From UBA4744 sp963723165 (GTDB taxonomy: Bacteria > Actinomycetota > Acidimicrobiia > Spongiisociales > UBA4744): 64,000 bases of DNA. How positions within the stretch are numbered: position 1 is the stretch's first letter; each line of letters starts with the position of its first letter. Shown here piece by piece: positions 42,374 through 51,412 of the stretch. The position numbers and the translations under genes were made by a program. The DNA lies in contig CAVRPP010000006.1 in NCBI GenBank assembly GCA_963723165.1, positions 1 to 64,000 of the forward strand. The letters are read 5' to 3'. The notes below the pieces were generated by a model. It was not told the origin of the DNA. It worked only from the letters and a program-made list of their open reading frames with translations, and did not search any database.

Positions 42374-44104
42374 CTAACCGGTGATGTCCAGCACTGAGTA
42401 AAGAAACTCAAAATCGGGACCGATATTGAGTGTCTGCGGGTTCGGCAGGGAGCTGTCCCCGACAATCCCGTCCCGGTAGATGATGAACTCCGGCTCGAGC
42501 CACAGCGGGATGGTCACAACCTCGTCGGCGTACACACCCTGCAACTGCTCGAGAAGCGCCGCACGCTCGTCCAGATCGGTTTCGGCCCGCTGGTCGATCA
42601 GCAGCGATCCCAGCAGAGGGTCGATACCTGTGGTCGTGGCGTCGCCACACGAGTCGTTCGGGCACAGGACCATCGTCCCGAGTCCGTCACCCTCGATAAA
42701 CGGCTGCAAGTAGTTCTCGGCATCCGGGAAGTCGAAGAACCAACCGAGCACGCACACCGGGTAGGTATCACCGTTCGTGCAGTTCGACACGTAGGTGCTC
42801 CATTCCTGGGCAACCTCATTGACATCGATCAGGCCTGTGGCCTCCCACTGCTGGGCGACCAGCAGCACACCGTCGGCGGTGGTAACGCCGTAGTGCTCGG
42901 GCGGATAACCCAGATCGAGCTCCAGCTTGTTGCTCTCCGAATAACCGGCCTCCTCGAGCAAGCTGACTGCTAGATCGAGGTTCGGGGCCTGGTAGGCATC
43001 TTCAAACGCCTCGTTGGCACCAAGGAACCCGGGTGGCACCGGCGAGTACAGGGGGGTCACCGCGCCGCCGAACACTACGTCGGACAGTTCATCGCGGTCG
43101 ATGGCTGCTGCCAGAGCCTGGCGAACGAGCGGGTCCGACGTCACGAAGCCGTCGGCATGGTTGACGATCAGGTACCGGATTGGTGCCTGGGGAACCGTCT
43201 CCACTGTCAGACCGTCAACGGACTTGAGTTCATCGGCAGCCTCAGCGCCGAGGATACGCCAAGCGACGTCGATCTCACCCTCGCGGACGGCATCAGCCAT
43301 CGCGCTCGGATTCGCAAAGCGCTGCACGATGATCCGGTCAACCTTGGCCGGATAGGTGCCGTTGTAGAACGGGTTCGGCTCGAGCACGGTTTGCTCGGCC
43401 GCCGTGTTCTCAGTGACGATCCACGGGCCGAGCCCGTAGATCGGCGCAGTGGGCAGCAGATTCATCTCGTCCAGAGGGAAGTAGTCCGGGTGCGAAATCG
43501 TATACGGAGCGCCCGCCAGGATCTGCGGGAAGAACCCGGCCGGTCCCACCAGATTGAACCGGATGGTGTCGTCACCAACCGCCTCAATGCTCTCGACGTA
43601 CGGAATCGCCAGCGTGTTGCCCACCTGGTTGGGGGCACCGGCCTGCAGATCGGAATCCATCAGCCGGTTGAGCTGCTGGACCGCCATCTCGACCGTGAGT
43701 TCGAGACCATCGCCGAAGACGAGGCCGTCGCGCAGAGTAACGCTCCAGCTGAGGCCGTCATCGCTCGCCACCGGCAGGCTGGCGATACCGGGCTCCAGCA
43801 CGGAGTTGCTGCCCGGCTGGAACCGCAGGAGTGGCTCGTTGAATGCTTTGATGATCTCCCAGTCGGCGGTTGCGTAGGCATCCGCGCTGTCGAGGCTGGA
43901 GATTGTGTCGGTGACGCCGATGATGATCGTCTTCGGTCCGGCCGCTTCGGTGGTGGTTGTTTCTTCCGGCTGGGTTGTTCCCGGAGCCGCAGTGGTTCCC
44001 GGAGCCGCAGTTGTCGTTGTCGTGTCCTCAGTGGTTTCGGCACAGGCGGCTGCGATCATCGACAGTGCAAGGAGCACCGCCAAGATCGGTAACAGTTTTC
44101 TCAT
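42374..44104 (-). CDS. oppA: Peptide/nickel-type ABC transporter substrate-binding lipoprotein (family 5)
   Basis: 576 residues from ATG at 44104, which follows GGAGGAAGGG. Signal peptide MRKLLPILAVLLALSMIAAA with lipobox Cys21, then a Thr/Pro linker of about 35 residues (TTTTTAAPGTTAAPG). Family-5 binding-protein core: SSLDSADAYATADWEIIKAF, EPGIASLPVASDDGLSWSVT, LRDGLVFGDGLELTVEMAVQ, AAEQTVLEPNPFYNG, VREGEIDVAWRILG, VRQALAAAIDRDELSDVVFG and the late WFFDFPDAENYLQPF. First gene of the operon. The ligand (peptide, nickel or other) cannot be read from sequence. Confidence 0.93.
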   Translation of the reverse strand: MRKLLPILAVLLALSMIAAACAETTEDTTTTTAAPGTTAAPGTTQPEETTTTEAAGPKTIIIGVTDTISSLDSADAYATADWEIIKAFNEPLLRFQPGSNSVLEPGIASLPVASDDGLSWSVTLRDGLVFGDGLELTVEMAVQQLNRLMDSDLQAGAPNQVGNTLAIPYVESIEAVGDDTIRFNLVGPAGFFPQILAGAPYTISHPDYFPLDEMNLLPTAPIYGLGPWIVTENTAAEQTVLEPNPFYNGTYPAKVDRIIVQRFANPSAMADAVREGEIDVAWRILGAEAADELKSVDGLTVETVPQAPIRYLIVNHADGFVTSDPLVRQALAAAIDRDELSDVVFGGAVTPLYSPVPPGFLGANEAFEDAYQAPNLDLAVSLLEEAGYSESNKLELDLGYPPEHYGVTTADGVLLVAQQWEATGLIDVNEVAQEWSTYVSNCTNGDTYPVCVLGWFFDFPDAENYLQPFIEGDGLGTMVLCPNDSCGDATTTGIDPLLGSLLIDQRAETDLDERAALLEQLQGVYADEVVTIPLWLEPEFIIYRDGIVGDSSLPNPQTLNIGPDFEFLYSVLDITG

Positions 44105-44276
44105 GTCCCTTCCTCCATTCAGCACCCGTGGCGGATGCACCCAACAAAGATAGCCAGTGTCCAACGACAGTGCACTGCGGGACGACCGGCAAGCTCTCTG
44201 ATCATGGCTTGATTTGACAGCAGCAGACGGATCGGGTTTGTCTCACTAGACACTCGAAACGAAGGAGCCACCCAAA

Positions 44277-44669
44277 ATGGCAGGCGTATCGGTCACCTGG
44301 GAGGGTCAACGTCGATTCGACGGAATCGATTCGAAAGGGATTCCCGTCGACATCGACGGGAGTCAGGAGTTAGGCGTACGCCCGTCGGACCTGCTGCCGA
44401 TGGCTCTCGCCTCGTGCTCTGGTGTCGATGTCGTGTCGCAACTCCGCGACGGCCTCACCGGCCTCTCGATCGACGTCACCTTCACCAAAGAGCCCGACCC
44501 ACCCTGGAAGTTCCAGCGGTTCCGACTCCATTACCGGGTGTCGGGTGCATCGCTGACGCCCGAACAGGTGGAGGCTGCCATTCACAGAAGTCACACCGAG
44601 ATGTGCTCCGTGGCGATGGCCGTACGGGGCAACGTTCCCATCGAAACGAGCTACGAACTGGTGCAGTAG
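44277..44669 (+). CDS. OsmC/Ohr family protein
   Basis: 130 residues. Members reduce organic hydroperoxides through two cysteines. Here they are in ALASCSGVDVVSQL (about residue 47) and HTEMCSVAMAVRG (about residue 110), with the conserved RPSDLLPMALASC helix and LTPEQVEAAIHRSH. Fits the YhfA/OsmC-like branch rather than classical Ohr. ATG at 44277 follows a purine-rich GGAGCC. Divergent from oppA across 172 bases, where no operator was recognised; convergent with the LCP gene. Confidence 0.88.
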   Translation: MAGVSVTWEGQRRFDGIDSKGIPVDIDGSQELGVRPSDLLPMALASCSGVDVVSQLRDGLTGLSIDVTFTKEPDPPWKFQRFRLHYRVSGASLTPEQVEAAIHRSHTEMCSVAMAVRGNVPIETSYELVQ

Positions 44670-44678
44670 CAGGGGGCG

Positions 44679-45842
44679 CTACCGCGCTGCTGCCGGGTAG
44701 TACAAAGCGAGGCGCTCGTTGAACGAGGCGGTCGGGAGCAACACGTAGGCGCCGGCGGCGGTCACATAATTGCGACTCGTGACGTTGACCCGCACCACAT
44801 CCTGCGACTTCAGCCCCCTCATTTCCCAAGCCAGTGACAGGGCATCTCCGAATGAGAACCCCTCGTCGAGAGCCACCGTATCGGTGAGACTCTGCGCCAC
44901 CTGCGAGAACGACGAGAACGACCCGAACGAATTCAACTTGCCGGCAATCTTGAACAGCATGTCCTGTTCCTTCTTTTGCCTGGTGAAGTCGCTGACGCCT
45001 GCAACGGTCCGCCAGGCACCGTCCACGTATTCCTGCGTACGGCGGGATCGGACCCAGGCGAGCGCTTGCACACCTGAAGCCTGGGTGCAACCGGCCGGGA
45101 GATTCAACAACGACTTCGAGTCCCGGACCGGGTACTCAACACAAATCTCCACCCCGCCCAGAGCATCAATGACCTTCTGGAAACCGCTGAAGTCGATCCG
45201 GGCGAAGTGGTCGACCTCGATGCCGGTGAAATCGGCCACCATCAGGGACAACAACTCCGCTCCGCTGGCATACCCCTTGCATCCGACCAACCCGGCGTTT
45301 ATGCGCGTGTAGCGCTGCGTGCAGGGGTTAGGCAGATACAGGTCGCGCGGCAGGGACACCATCAGCGGAGCAATTGAGCCGTCCTGCGGGATCAACACCA
45401 GGATGATGGCGTCGGCGCGGAAACCCCCCTCGACCCCGACCAGCAGGTACGACGTGAACATCTCGTCAGGAAGCACGGGGCTAGACACAAAGGGGAACTC
45501 GACCGTATTCGGTCCCACCTCGAACTCATCCCGTCGCCGCTCGAGGTCGGCCAGCACGTCGGCCTCGAGATTCAGCGAACCATCGTCAATGGCATATTCT
45601 TGCTCGGCGACATCCTCCGCTGCCCGAAGTGCTTCAACCTCAGCTGCCGGGATGGTCGCCAGGTTCTCTGCAGCGGCAACCGCGTCGCCAAAAGTGACCC
45701 GTTCGATGTCCTGATACGCCTGCCAGGCTTGCCAACCCGACACGGCAATCAGCAATACACCGGTGACGCCGAATACGGCGGCCATGCGGCGCAACCTGGC
45801 GCTCACGTCGCGTTCTGAGCCGGACCGGCGGTGTTTGCCCAT
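44679..45842 (-). CDS. LytR-CpsA-Psr (LCP) family protein
   Basis: 387 residues. One N-terminal membrane helix at about 21-40 and an extracytoplasmic LCP domain from about residue 130. Core motifs include FRADAIILVLIPQDGSIAPL, MVSLPRDLYLPNP (conserved Arg and Asp), TRINAGLVGCKGYASGAELL, VDHFARIDFSGFQKVIDALG, GVEICVEYPVRDSKS and ALAWVRSRRT. LCP proteins transfer undecaprenyl-linked glycopolymers (teichoic acid, arabinogalactan, capsule) onto the cell wall, so the protein supports a Gram-positive-type envelope. A charged region lies between helix and domain. The 152-base gap upstream (45843-45994) shows nothing recognised. Confidence 0.87.
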   Translation of the reverse strand: MGKHRRSGSERDVSARLRRMAAVFGVTGVLLIAVSGWQAWQAYQDIERVTFGDAVAAAENLATIPAAEVEALRAAEDVAEQEYAIDDGSLNLEADVLADLERRRDEFEVGPNTVEFPFVSSPVLPDEMFTSYLLVGVEGGFRADAIILVLIPQDGSIAPLMVSLPRDLYLPNPCTQRYTRINAGLVGCKGYASGAELLSLMVADFTGIEVDHFARIDFSGFQKVIDALGGVEICVEYPVRDSKSLLNLPAGCTQASGVQALAWVRSRRTQEYVDGAWRTVAGVSDFTRQKKEQDMLFKIAGKLNSFGSFSSFSQVAQSLTDTVALDEGFSFGDALSLAWEMRGLKSQDVVRVNVTSRNYVTAAGAYVLLPTASFNERLALYYPAAAR

Positions 45843-45994
45843 AGATGGTGCATGGTAGATGCTTCAAGGGAGTGTGAACCAGTTGAAAGACACCAGTAGG
45901 TCGTCCGTACGTCGTCGCCGGGTTTTCTGCATCGAGCGGGCAAGGCAGGCAGGCGCAAACAATGCCGTCCTGCTCTCGAGCCTCCGATCAACGC

Positions 45995-46846
45995 CTATCC
46001 GCCGACGGCCGTCGGTTTCGTGGAGGCGTTTCCCCTATTCCATATTTCGCGGAGGGCAAGCACAACGAAGAAGATGGCAACGGACACAGCGGCCATCGTC
46101 GCCCCGGCTGCGGTATCCGCATGCCAGCTGATGAGCAGGCCGCTCACCACCGCTAGGAAACCAAACACGATTGCCGTCACCATCATGGTGGGGACGCGGC
46201 GCACGACCAGCGAGGCCGTCGCCGGGGGCGCCACGATCAAGGCAAAGACCAGCAGTGTCCCGACAGTTCGAAACGAGGTCACGATGGCCAACGTCAGCAG
46301 CGACAACATGACGAAGTGGGCCAGGCCCGGCCGCAGACCCAGCATCTCAGCCTTCTCCTCGTTGAAGGAGAGGACCAGAAACGCGCGGTAGAAGACCAGA
46401 ATCACGAGCAACGTCACAGCCGCCGCTGCTGCCTGCACCACAATGTCCTCTCGTCTGATGCCGAGCGTATCGCCAAACAGAATGGTTGCCAGACTGCTGG
46501 AGAACGAAGGCAAACGCGACATGATGATCACGCCGAGTGCCAGCATGCCGACGAACAGCAACCCGATCCCGGTGTCCTCACGCAGACGCGCCTTGCGGTG
46601 CACCAGATTGATCCCCAGTGCCATGGCCCCGGCTGCCGCTACCGCCCCAAGTGTCAGATTGAATCCGAAGGCAAACGCGAGCGCAATCCCCGGAGTCACG
46701 CCGTGGGCCAAAGCATCACCCATGAAACTGAGTCCCCGGAGCACGATCCAGGTTCCTATCAACGAAGCCGTCATGACCGCCAGGGCACTCCCCACCAGGA
46801 CCCGTTGCATGAACGGCTCGGACAGCGGGTCGATCAGCCACTCCAT
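45995..46846 (-). CDS. znuB: Metal ABC transporter permease (family 3, ZnuB/MntB type)
   Basis: 283 residues with about eight helices. Family-3 motifs: EPFMQRVLVGSALAVMTASL, GTWIVLRGLSFMGDALAHGV, SFNEEKAEMLGLRPGLAHFV, TSFRTVGTLLVFALIVAPPA and TASLVVRRVPTMMVTAIVFG. Starts with ATG at 46846, 17 bases after znuA, so they form one transcript. With the His-rich ATPase and Zur regulator nearby, zinc is the most likely metal; manganese is the alternative. The last residues are low-complexity (NASTKPTAVGG). Confidence 0.92.
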   Translation of the reverse strand: MEWLIDPLSEPFMQRVLVGSALAVMTASLIGTWIVLRGLSFMGDALAHGVTPGIALAFAFGFNLTLGAVAAAGAMALGINLVHRKARLREDTGIGLLFVGMLALGVIIMSRLPSFSSSLATILFGDTLGIRREDIVVQAAAAAVTLLVILVFYRAFLVLSFNEEKAEMLGLRPGLAHFVMLSLLTLAIVTSFRTVGTLLVFALIVAPPATASLVVRRVPTMMVTAIVFGFLAVVSGLLISWHADTAAGATMAAVSVAIFFVVLALREIWNRGNASTKPTAVGG

Positions 46847-46863
46847 ACGGCTCCTTCCCGCAA

Positions 46864-47772
46864 CTACAAGTTCTCGACGATGAGCCGGGTACTCAAGCGC
46901 ATCATATCGATATAGGTCTCTGCACCTGATCCGGCCTCGCCGAGCGATCCCGTGTACAGCCTGGCCACTTTCACCTCGTACCCGACCTCTTCTGAAAGAG
47001 CATCCGCAAGCGTTGTCGGTTCCGTTGTCGATCCGAAGATCACGGATACCTCTTCTCGTTCTAGAAGATCAACCAGCGCTGCGAAGTCGGCGGCGCTGGT
47101 CTCGGCCCCCGTGGTGGCGGCGGGGATCACCGTTCCGAGCAGGGTGAGCCCGTAGCGGGCCGCGTAGTAACCGTACGAGAAGTGGTTGGTGACCATCTTG
47201 CGCCGCTCCCGTGGCACCGTTTCGATCATCGAAACGATCTCATCATTCAGCTCCAGGATTCGGGATCGGTACGACGCTGCCGAATCGCCGACCTCAACTC
47301 CCACGTCCGTCCGCAGCCGATCCGCGATCAGATCAACAGCATCGGACATACGGATCGGGTCCATCCAAACGTGCGGGTCCAGGCCATTTGAGCCCTCCTC
47401 AGTTGCCAAACCGCCTGCAAAGGGTTGAGGGTCGAGAAGCTCACCCAACCTCATCACTGCAACACCGTCCTCCTCGGCGGCGTCTATCACATCCGAAAGG
47501 ACTTCTTCGAGTCCGACCCCGTTCGCAACGACGAGGGCTGCGTCCCGTAACCGGGCGGCCTGGCGGGCGGATGGGGCGAAGTCGTGCGGGTCCGAACCGA
47601 TCGGCATGAGTACCTCCACGCGCACGGACTCGCCGGCCGTATTGGCAATGAGATCACCAAGGATGGTGGTGGTGGCGATCACCAACGGCCGACCATCGCC
47701 GCTGCTTGCATCGGCAGTACAGGCGGACGCGACCAGGGCCACGACCACCGCCAACCATAGGTACTGCTTCAT
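46864..47772 (-). CDS. znuA: Zinc/manganese-binding lipoprotein (ZnuA family)
   Basis: 302 residues. Signal peptide MKQYLWLAVVVALVASAC, lipobox Cys18. Cluster-9 binding-protein motifs: TTTILGDLIANTAGESVRVE, the first ligand His in PIGSDPHDFAPSARQAARL, second in LDPHVWMDPIRMSDAVDLIA, third in MVTNHFSYGYYAARYGL and the acidic fourth region STTEPTTLADALSEEVGYEV. No long His-rich loop is present; the nearest equivalent is an acidic stretch before LDPHVWMDP. Its promoter overlaps the palindromic operator at 47789-47807. Confidence 0.92.
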   Translation of the reverse strand: MKQYLWLAVVVALVASACTADASSGDGRPLVIATTTILGDLIANTAGESVRVEVLMPIGSDPHDFAPSARQAARLRDAALVVANGVGLEEVLSDVIDAAEEDGVAVMRLGELLDPQPFAGGLATEEGSNGLDPHVWMDPIRMSDAVDLIADRLRTDVGVEVGDSAASYRSRILELNDEIVSMIETVPRERRKMVTNHFSYGYYAARYGLTLLGTVIPAATTGAETSAADFAALVDLLEREEVSVIFGSTTEPTTLADALSEEVGYEVKVARLYTGSLGEAGSGAETYIDMMRLSTRLIVENL

Positions 47773-47788
47773 TGCTCGTTCCTCATGT

Positions 47789-47816
47789 AATGAGAATGGT
47801 TCTCATTCGCATTATA
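47789..47816 (-). promoter_or_regulatory. Zur-type operator and -10 element between znuA and zur
   Basis: A perfect 19-base palindrome AATGAGAATGGTTCTCATT (47789-47807) lies in the 63-base divergent gap. Fur-family (Zur) boxes have this inverted-repeat form. A perfect TATAAT on the minus strand (47816-47811) lies just beside it in the right orientation for znuA, so the repressor would cover the transcription start. No clear -35 is seen at the right spacing. Confidence 0.85.
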
Positions 47817-47835
47817 AGGTAGCATTGGTCGCGAG

Positions 47836-48279
47836 ATGAGTCAACGGAACGAAACGCTCACAGCCGCAAAGACCCGCCTGGAGTCTCGTCAGGCCCGGTT
47901 CACGCCTGCCCGGCGGCTGGTGATAGAGATTCTCAGTAGATCGCCAGGACCGCAATCGGCCGCCGACCTCGCCGGGGCAATCGGTGCAGCCGTCCCCATC
48001 TCCTCCCTCTATCGGACGCTGGCAATTCTCGAGGAGACCGAGATCATCGAGCGGTTCCCCGATCAAGCGGGCGTCGCCCGTTATGAGCTGGCGGAGTGGC
48101 TCACCGGGCATCATCACCATATGACCTGCATCGAGTGCGGTGCCACCAGTGACGTAGCGGTGCCGGGAGATCTCGAAGCCACCGTCGCCGACATCGTCTC
48201 GGAAGTCGGCAAGCGCTTCGACTTCGACGCGACCGGCCATCGCCTGGACCTGCAAGGTGTGTGTAGCCGATGTCGGTGA
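47836..48279 (+). CDS. zur: Fur family metal-responsive repressor, probably Zur
   Basis: 147 residues from ATG at 47836. Winged helix: RQARFTPARRLVIEILSRS, PQSAADLAGAIGAAVPISSL and YRTLAILEETEIIERF. Dimerisation/metal part: HHHHMTCIECGATSDV near 97-112 and the terminal GVCSRCR, giving two CxxC pairs for the structural zinc. Sits head to head with znuA across the palindromic operator and overlaps znuC by ten bases, so it likely controls both transcripts and itself in response to zinc. Confidence 0.92.
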   Translation: MSQRNETLTAAKTRLESRQARFTPARRLVIEILSRSPGPQSAADLAGAIGAAVPISSLYRTLAILEETEIIERFPDQAGVARYELAEWLTGHHHHMTCIECGATSDVAVPGDLEATVADIVSEVGKRFDFDATGHRLDLQGVCSRCR

Positions 48280-49103
48280 AGGACATTGCTATTACTGCCC
48301 GCGGACTGAAACTGGCGCATGGCGATCGCATGGCTCTGGACGCCTCTGATCTCGACATACCGGCAGGAACGATCACAGCAGTCATCGGGCCAAATGGGTC
48401 CGGCAAATCCACCCTATTGCACGCCATCGGGGGACTGCTCGAACCGGTCGGTGGCGAACTGGGCGTGCTGGTCAGCTACCCGAAACATCGAGGCACCGCT
48501 TATGTTCTGCAGTCAACCAAGGTGCACGAAGAGATCCCGATCACGGTGCACGAAGTCGTTTCGATGGGTCGATACGGACGCCTTGGCATGTTTGGTCGGT
48601 TCCAACCGGAAGACCGTGAAGCCTGCCGCTCGGCCATGGACCGCCTCGATGTCCTCGATCTGGCACAACGTCATCTCGACGAGCTGTCCGGCGGCCAGCG
48701 CCAGCGGGTTTTTGTCGCTCAGGGCCTTGCCCAGCAGGCCGACCTGCTGCTGCTGGACGAACCGGTCACCGGCCTCGACATCGTGTCGCACGATCGCATC
48801 CTTGAAGCGATCGCCACCGAACGCGCCCGCGGAGTGACGGTGGTCTTGACAACCCACAACCTGAGCGAGGCGGCCGCTGCCGATCACGTCGTCTTGCTGT
48901 CCGGCCGGGTGGTCGCCTCCGGCCCACCGGAGGAAGTGCTCACCGCCCAATGCCTGACCAAAGCGTATGGGATCAATCTCATCACCACCGAAGACGGGAC
49001 GGTGGTTCTCGACGATCCGACCCACCAGCCCGAAAGCGATCGTCACCGTCATTTCGACCGGACCGGTCACGCCGACCACGGTGGCCCTGGTCAGGGCGAC
49101 TGA
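48270..49103 (+). CDS. znuC: Metal ABC transporter ATP-binding protein (ZnuC family)
   Basis: 277 residues. Walker A GPNGSGKST, Q-loop in TAYVLQSTKVHEEIPITVHE, VSMGRYGRLGMFGRF, signature LSGGQRQRVFVAQGLAQQ, Walker B LLLLDEPVTGLDI and H-loop VVLTTHNLSEAAAAD. The C-terminal tail after residue 250 is His-rich, with several His in the last 25 residues (SDRHRHFDRTGHADHGG), suggesting metal binding. The ATG overlaps the zur stop region by ten bases. Confidence 0.92.
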   Translation: MSVKDIAITARGLKLAHGDRMALDASDLDIPAGTITAVIGPNGSGKSTLLHAIGGLLEPVGGELGVLVSYPKHRGTAYVLQSTKVHEEIPITVHEVVSMGRYGRLGMFGRFQPEDREACRSAMDRLDVLDLAQRHLDELSGGQRQRVFVAQGLAQQADLLLLDEPVTGLDIVSHDRILEAIATERARGVTVVLTTHNLSEAAAADHVVLLSGRVVASGPPEEVLTAQCLTKAYGINLITTEDGTVVLDDPTHQPESDRHRHFDRTGHADHGGPGQGD

Positions 49104-49154
49104 AGGCAAAGCAACGGACGGCCGTGAATACGCGGCCCGGGGTAATCTCCCGCT

Positions 49155-49799
49155 ATGGCACCCGTGGAAAAGGCTCTCGCTCGATCGCTCGTCTGGCTGG
49201 TGGCCGGGCTGGCGGTATCCGCACTGCTGATTGCCCTCCCGGAGGCCGAACCGGACCGGTTGCTCCTGGTGGTCACATTTCACCTCGGCGCCATCGTCGC
49301 ATTCGGACTAGGTGTAGCCCTTGACCTGGCCCGGTTCACCGAAGGACCGTGGTTTACGGCAATCGGACGCAGCCGACTCTGGCGCCGGGTTGGAGCGATG
49401 GCATCGATCATCGCCCTGACGACGGGCGTGGTTGCCCTGGTGACCCTGGCTTCGTCTGCGGCGCTCGGTTACGAACCGTCGCTGCAGTTCTTGCAGCTTC
49501 TGTCGGCCCTCGATATTGCGTGGGCGACCGCCGGATTGATGTTCGGGATCCGGTTGCTGGCAGGCGACCGCTGGGCGCTCGGCGCCGGGTTGATGCTGGT
49601 CGTGATCTGCATCTGGTCGATCTGGCGCTATCTCGACGTGGTCGGCTTCACCGCGGACGGTGGGTGGCTGGTGTCCGGCCCGGATCTCTGGCGATACGTC
49701 CTCCCGTTCGATATCGCCGCCGCGGTGATGGCGATCAGCGCCCTGGCGGCCGGTCTCCGGTTCACTCAAGCCACCGAGCAGCGGAGCCCCCAGTCATAG
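49155..49799 (+). CDS. Hypothetical membrane protein with about six helices
   Basis: 214 residues from ATG at 49155. Hydrophobic segments near 12-29, 37-57, 80-101, 115-137, 140-160 and 180-200. Short polar ends. I recognise no family. Its 3' end overlaps the convergent DUF547 gene by 34 bases. Weak link to the zinc genes: it lies 51 bases after znuC, close enough for read-through, but nothing in the sequence suggests metal transport. Confidence 0.7.
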   Translation: MAPVEKALARSLVWLVAGLAVSALLIALPEAEPDRLLLVVTFHLGAIVAFGLGVALDLARFTEGPWFTAIGRSRLWRRVGAMASIIALTTGVVALVTLASSAALGYEPSLQFLQLLSALDIAWATAGLMFGIRLLAGDRWALGAGLMLVVICIWSIWRYLDVVGFTADGGWLVSGPDLWRYVLPFDIAAAVMAISALAAGLRFTQATEQRSPQS

Positions 49800-50539
49800 G
49801 ACTGAAACTCGACCTTCCTTTGACCGGAGTCCGCCATCGAGGCGCCTTCGTCGAGCCAGGGGGTCAGCGCCGCGAGCAGTGATTGCCTCCGTGCGGGAAT
49901 CCAGGTGGGCATCCGGTGTGGACGAACGAAGTCGCCCCCGTACCAGAGGAAAACGCGTGAGAGCTGAATCGTTCGGGTCTCGACATCGAAGCGAGCCCCA
50001 CCCTTGCTCAAGAAGCTCCGCATTTGATGATCGAGCTGAGTTTCGAGGTCCTCCCCCCGGTAGGGCTCGTATCTGAGCGTTGGACAGGACACGGATCCGC
50101 ACACGAGGGCAGCGTGGATACGCGGGTCTCCAAAACGTCTGATCTTGCCGTGTTCCACAGCATCGAGGGAGAGTTGTTCGCCGGCGATGTCGAAAACCGG
50201 CGTACCGAAGCCGCCCGGTACCCGGAGAACGGAGCCTGCACCATCGACGAGGGCCCGGGTGGCCAGTTTCAGGGCACCGGCATTGTAGAGATTCAGCCAA
50301 TACGCCAGTTGCTCGGAGCGATTGAGGGCCGTCGGGTCGACCGCACTGATCCCGGACAGATAGCGGTCGAGGTCATCCCGGACATTGGCGAGGGCTGGTG
50401 TTCCGCCTTCGGCAAGAGCTTCGAGAACGGGTGTGAAGCCGGTGTGGTCTGCCCCACCGGTGCCGAATATGCGCGGCGGAGTCACTCGACGCGCCATGAG
50501 GATGGACCAGGCGACCCGAACGGGGTTTGGTGATGTCAC
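49766..50539 (-). CDS. DUF547 domain protein
   Basis: 257 residues from GTG at 50539; an in-frame ATG lies 14 codons later and neither has a clear ribosome-binding site. DUF547 features: LNRSEQLAYWLNLYNAGALK near residue 78, VFDIAGEQLSLDAVEHGKIR, DPRIHAALVCGSVSCPTLR with the conserved Cys pair, and QLSRVFLWYGGDF. The fold is thought to be transglutaminase/papain-like, but function is unknown. No signal peptide is seen. Transcribed in the same direction as the glutamine amidotransferase gene upstream. Confidence 0.85.
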   Translation of the reverse strand: MTSPNPVRVAWSILMARRVTPPRIFGTGGADHTGFTPVLEALAEGGTPALANVRDDLDRYLSGISAVDPTALNRSEQLAYWLNLYNAGALKLATRALVDGAGSVLRVPGGFGTPVFDIAGEQLSLDAVEHGKIRRFGDPRIHAALVCGSVSCPTLRYEPYRGEDLETQLDHQMRSFLSKGGARFDVETRTIQLSRVFLWYGGDFVRPHRMPTWIPARRQSLLAALTPWLDEGASMADSGQRKVEFQSYDWGLRCSVA

Positions 50540-50581
50540 GGTGAAAGAAACACGGACCCGGAGCCCGATGTTCCCTACGGC

Positions 50582-51277
50582 TCAGGCGTGACCCTGCACC
50601 TCGGCGATCCACGCTCCAAACAACACGTCCGCCCGCCGGACGAAACTCTGCCGGGAATTCTGGAACGTCGACAGAAACTCGGACGGATCAACGCCGCTAT
50701 CGCGCAACGAAGATTCGCCGCGGCGAATCCAGCCTTGGAGAACTTCGGCGGTCAATTCGGGATGGAACTGGACGCCTATCGCAGACCCCGATCGGAAAGC
50801 CTGCGGAAAGAGATCAGAAACGGCGAGCAGCGTTCCCCCGGGCGGAAGATCCCAGCTGTCGTGATGCCACGATGCGAAGGGGCCGGTTACTTCAGCCAGG
50901 ACCGGGTCGCGCAACCCCGCATCGTTGAGCCTGATATCGATCAGTCCTGCCTCTTGTGGATCGACCCGGTACGCCCGACCCCCCAGCGCATCGGCAATGA
51001 TCTGACATCCCAGGCAAATACCCAGCACGGGGACACGCCTGCTCACAGCCTCCCGCACCAGGAATTTCTCCTCGACGAGAAACGGATATGCGTCCTCGTC
51101 ATAGGCGCCCATATGACCACCGAGGATGGCTACCCCCGAGACCTGCGCGAGATCGGGCAGAGCATCGCCCCCGAAGACCTCGATCAGCTCGGCCGGGATG
51201 CCTCGCTGCGCCAGACTGGCGTCCAGCAGACCGGGCGGATCGTTCTCATCGTTCTGAAGAATGGCTACGGGGAGCAT
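50582..51277 (-). CDS. Class I glutamine amidotransferase (GMP synthase-like domain, free-standing)
   Basis: 231 residues. Nucleophile Cys88 in VLGICLGCQIIADALGG, His/Glu pair in GVQFHPELTAEVL, oxyanion-loop GGHMGAYDEDAYPFLVEE. The glutaminase domain has no fused synthase, as in proteins annotated as GMP-synthase-like or gamma-glutamyl hydrolases of polyamine or amino-acid metabolism. ATG at 51277; no strong ribosome-binding site seen. The downstream DUF547 gene starts 42 bases away on the same strand. Confidence 0.88.
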   Translation of the reverse strand: MLPVAILQNDENDPPGLLDASLAQRGIPAELIEVFGGDALPDLAQVSGVAILGGHMGAYDEDAYPFLVEEKFLVREAVSRRVPVLGICLGCQIIADALGGRAYRVDPQEAGLIDIRLNDAGLRDPVLAEVTGPFASWHHDSWDLPPGGTLLAVSDLFPQAFRSGSAIGVQFHPELTAEVLQGWIRRGESSLRDSGVDPSEFLSTFQNSRQSFVRRADVLFGAWIAEVQGHA

Positions 51278-51412
51278 ATGAAGGTGGTCATTGATTTTCG
51301 TTCGTCACAGACTAGGAATGGCAGCACCACTTGCGATGCGCCGACCGATGGCCTCCTCACAGGTCCAGCGGCACCACGGTCCCATTGACGGACCTCCCAC
51401 TACCCTTTTGGG

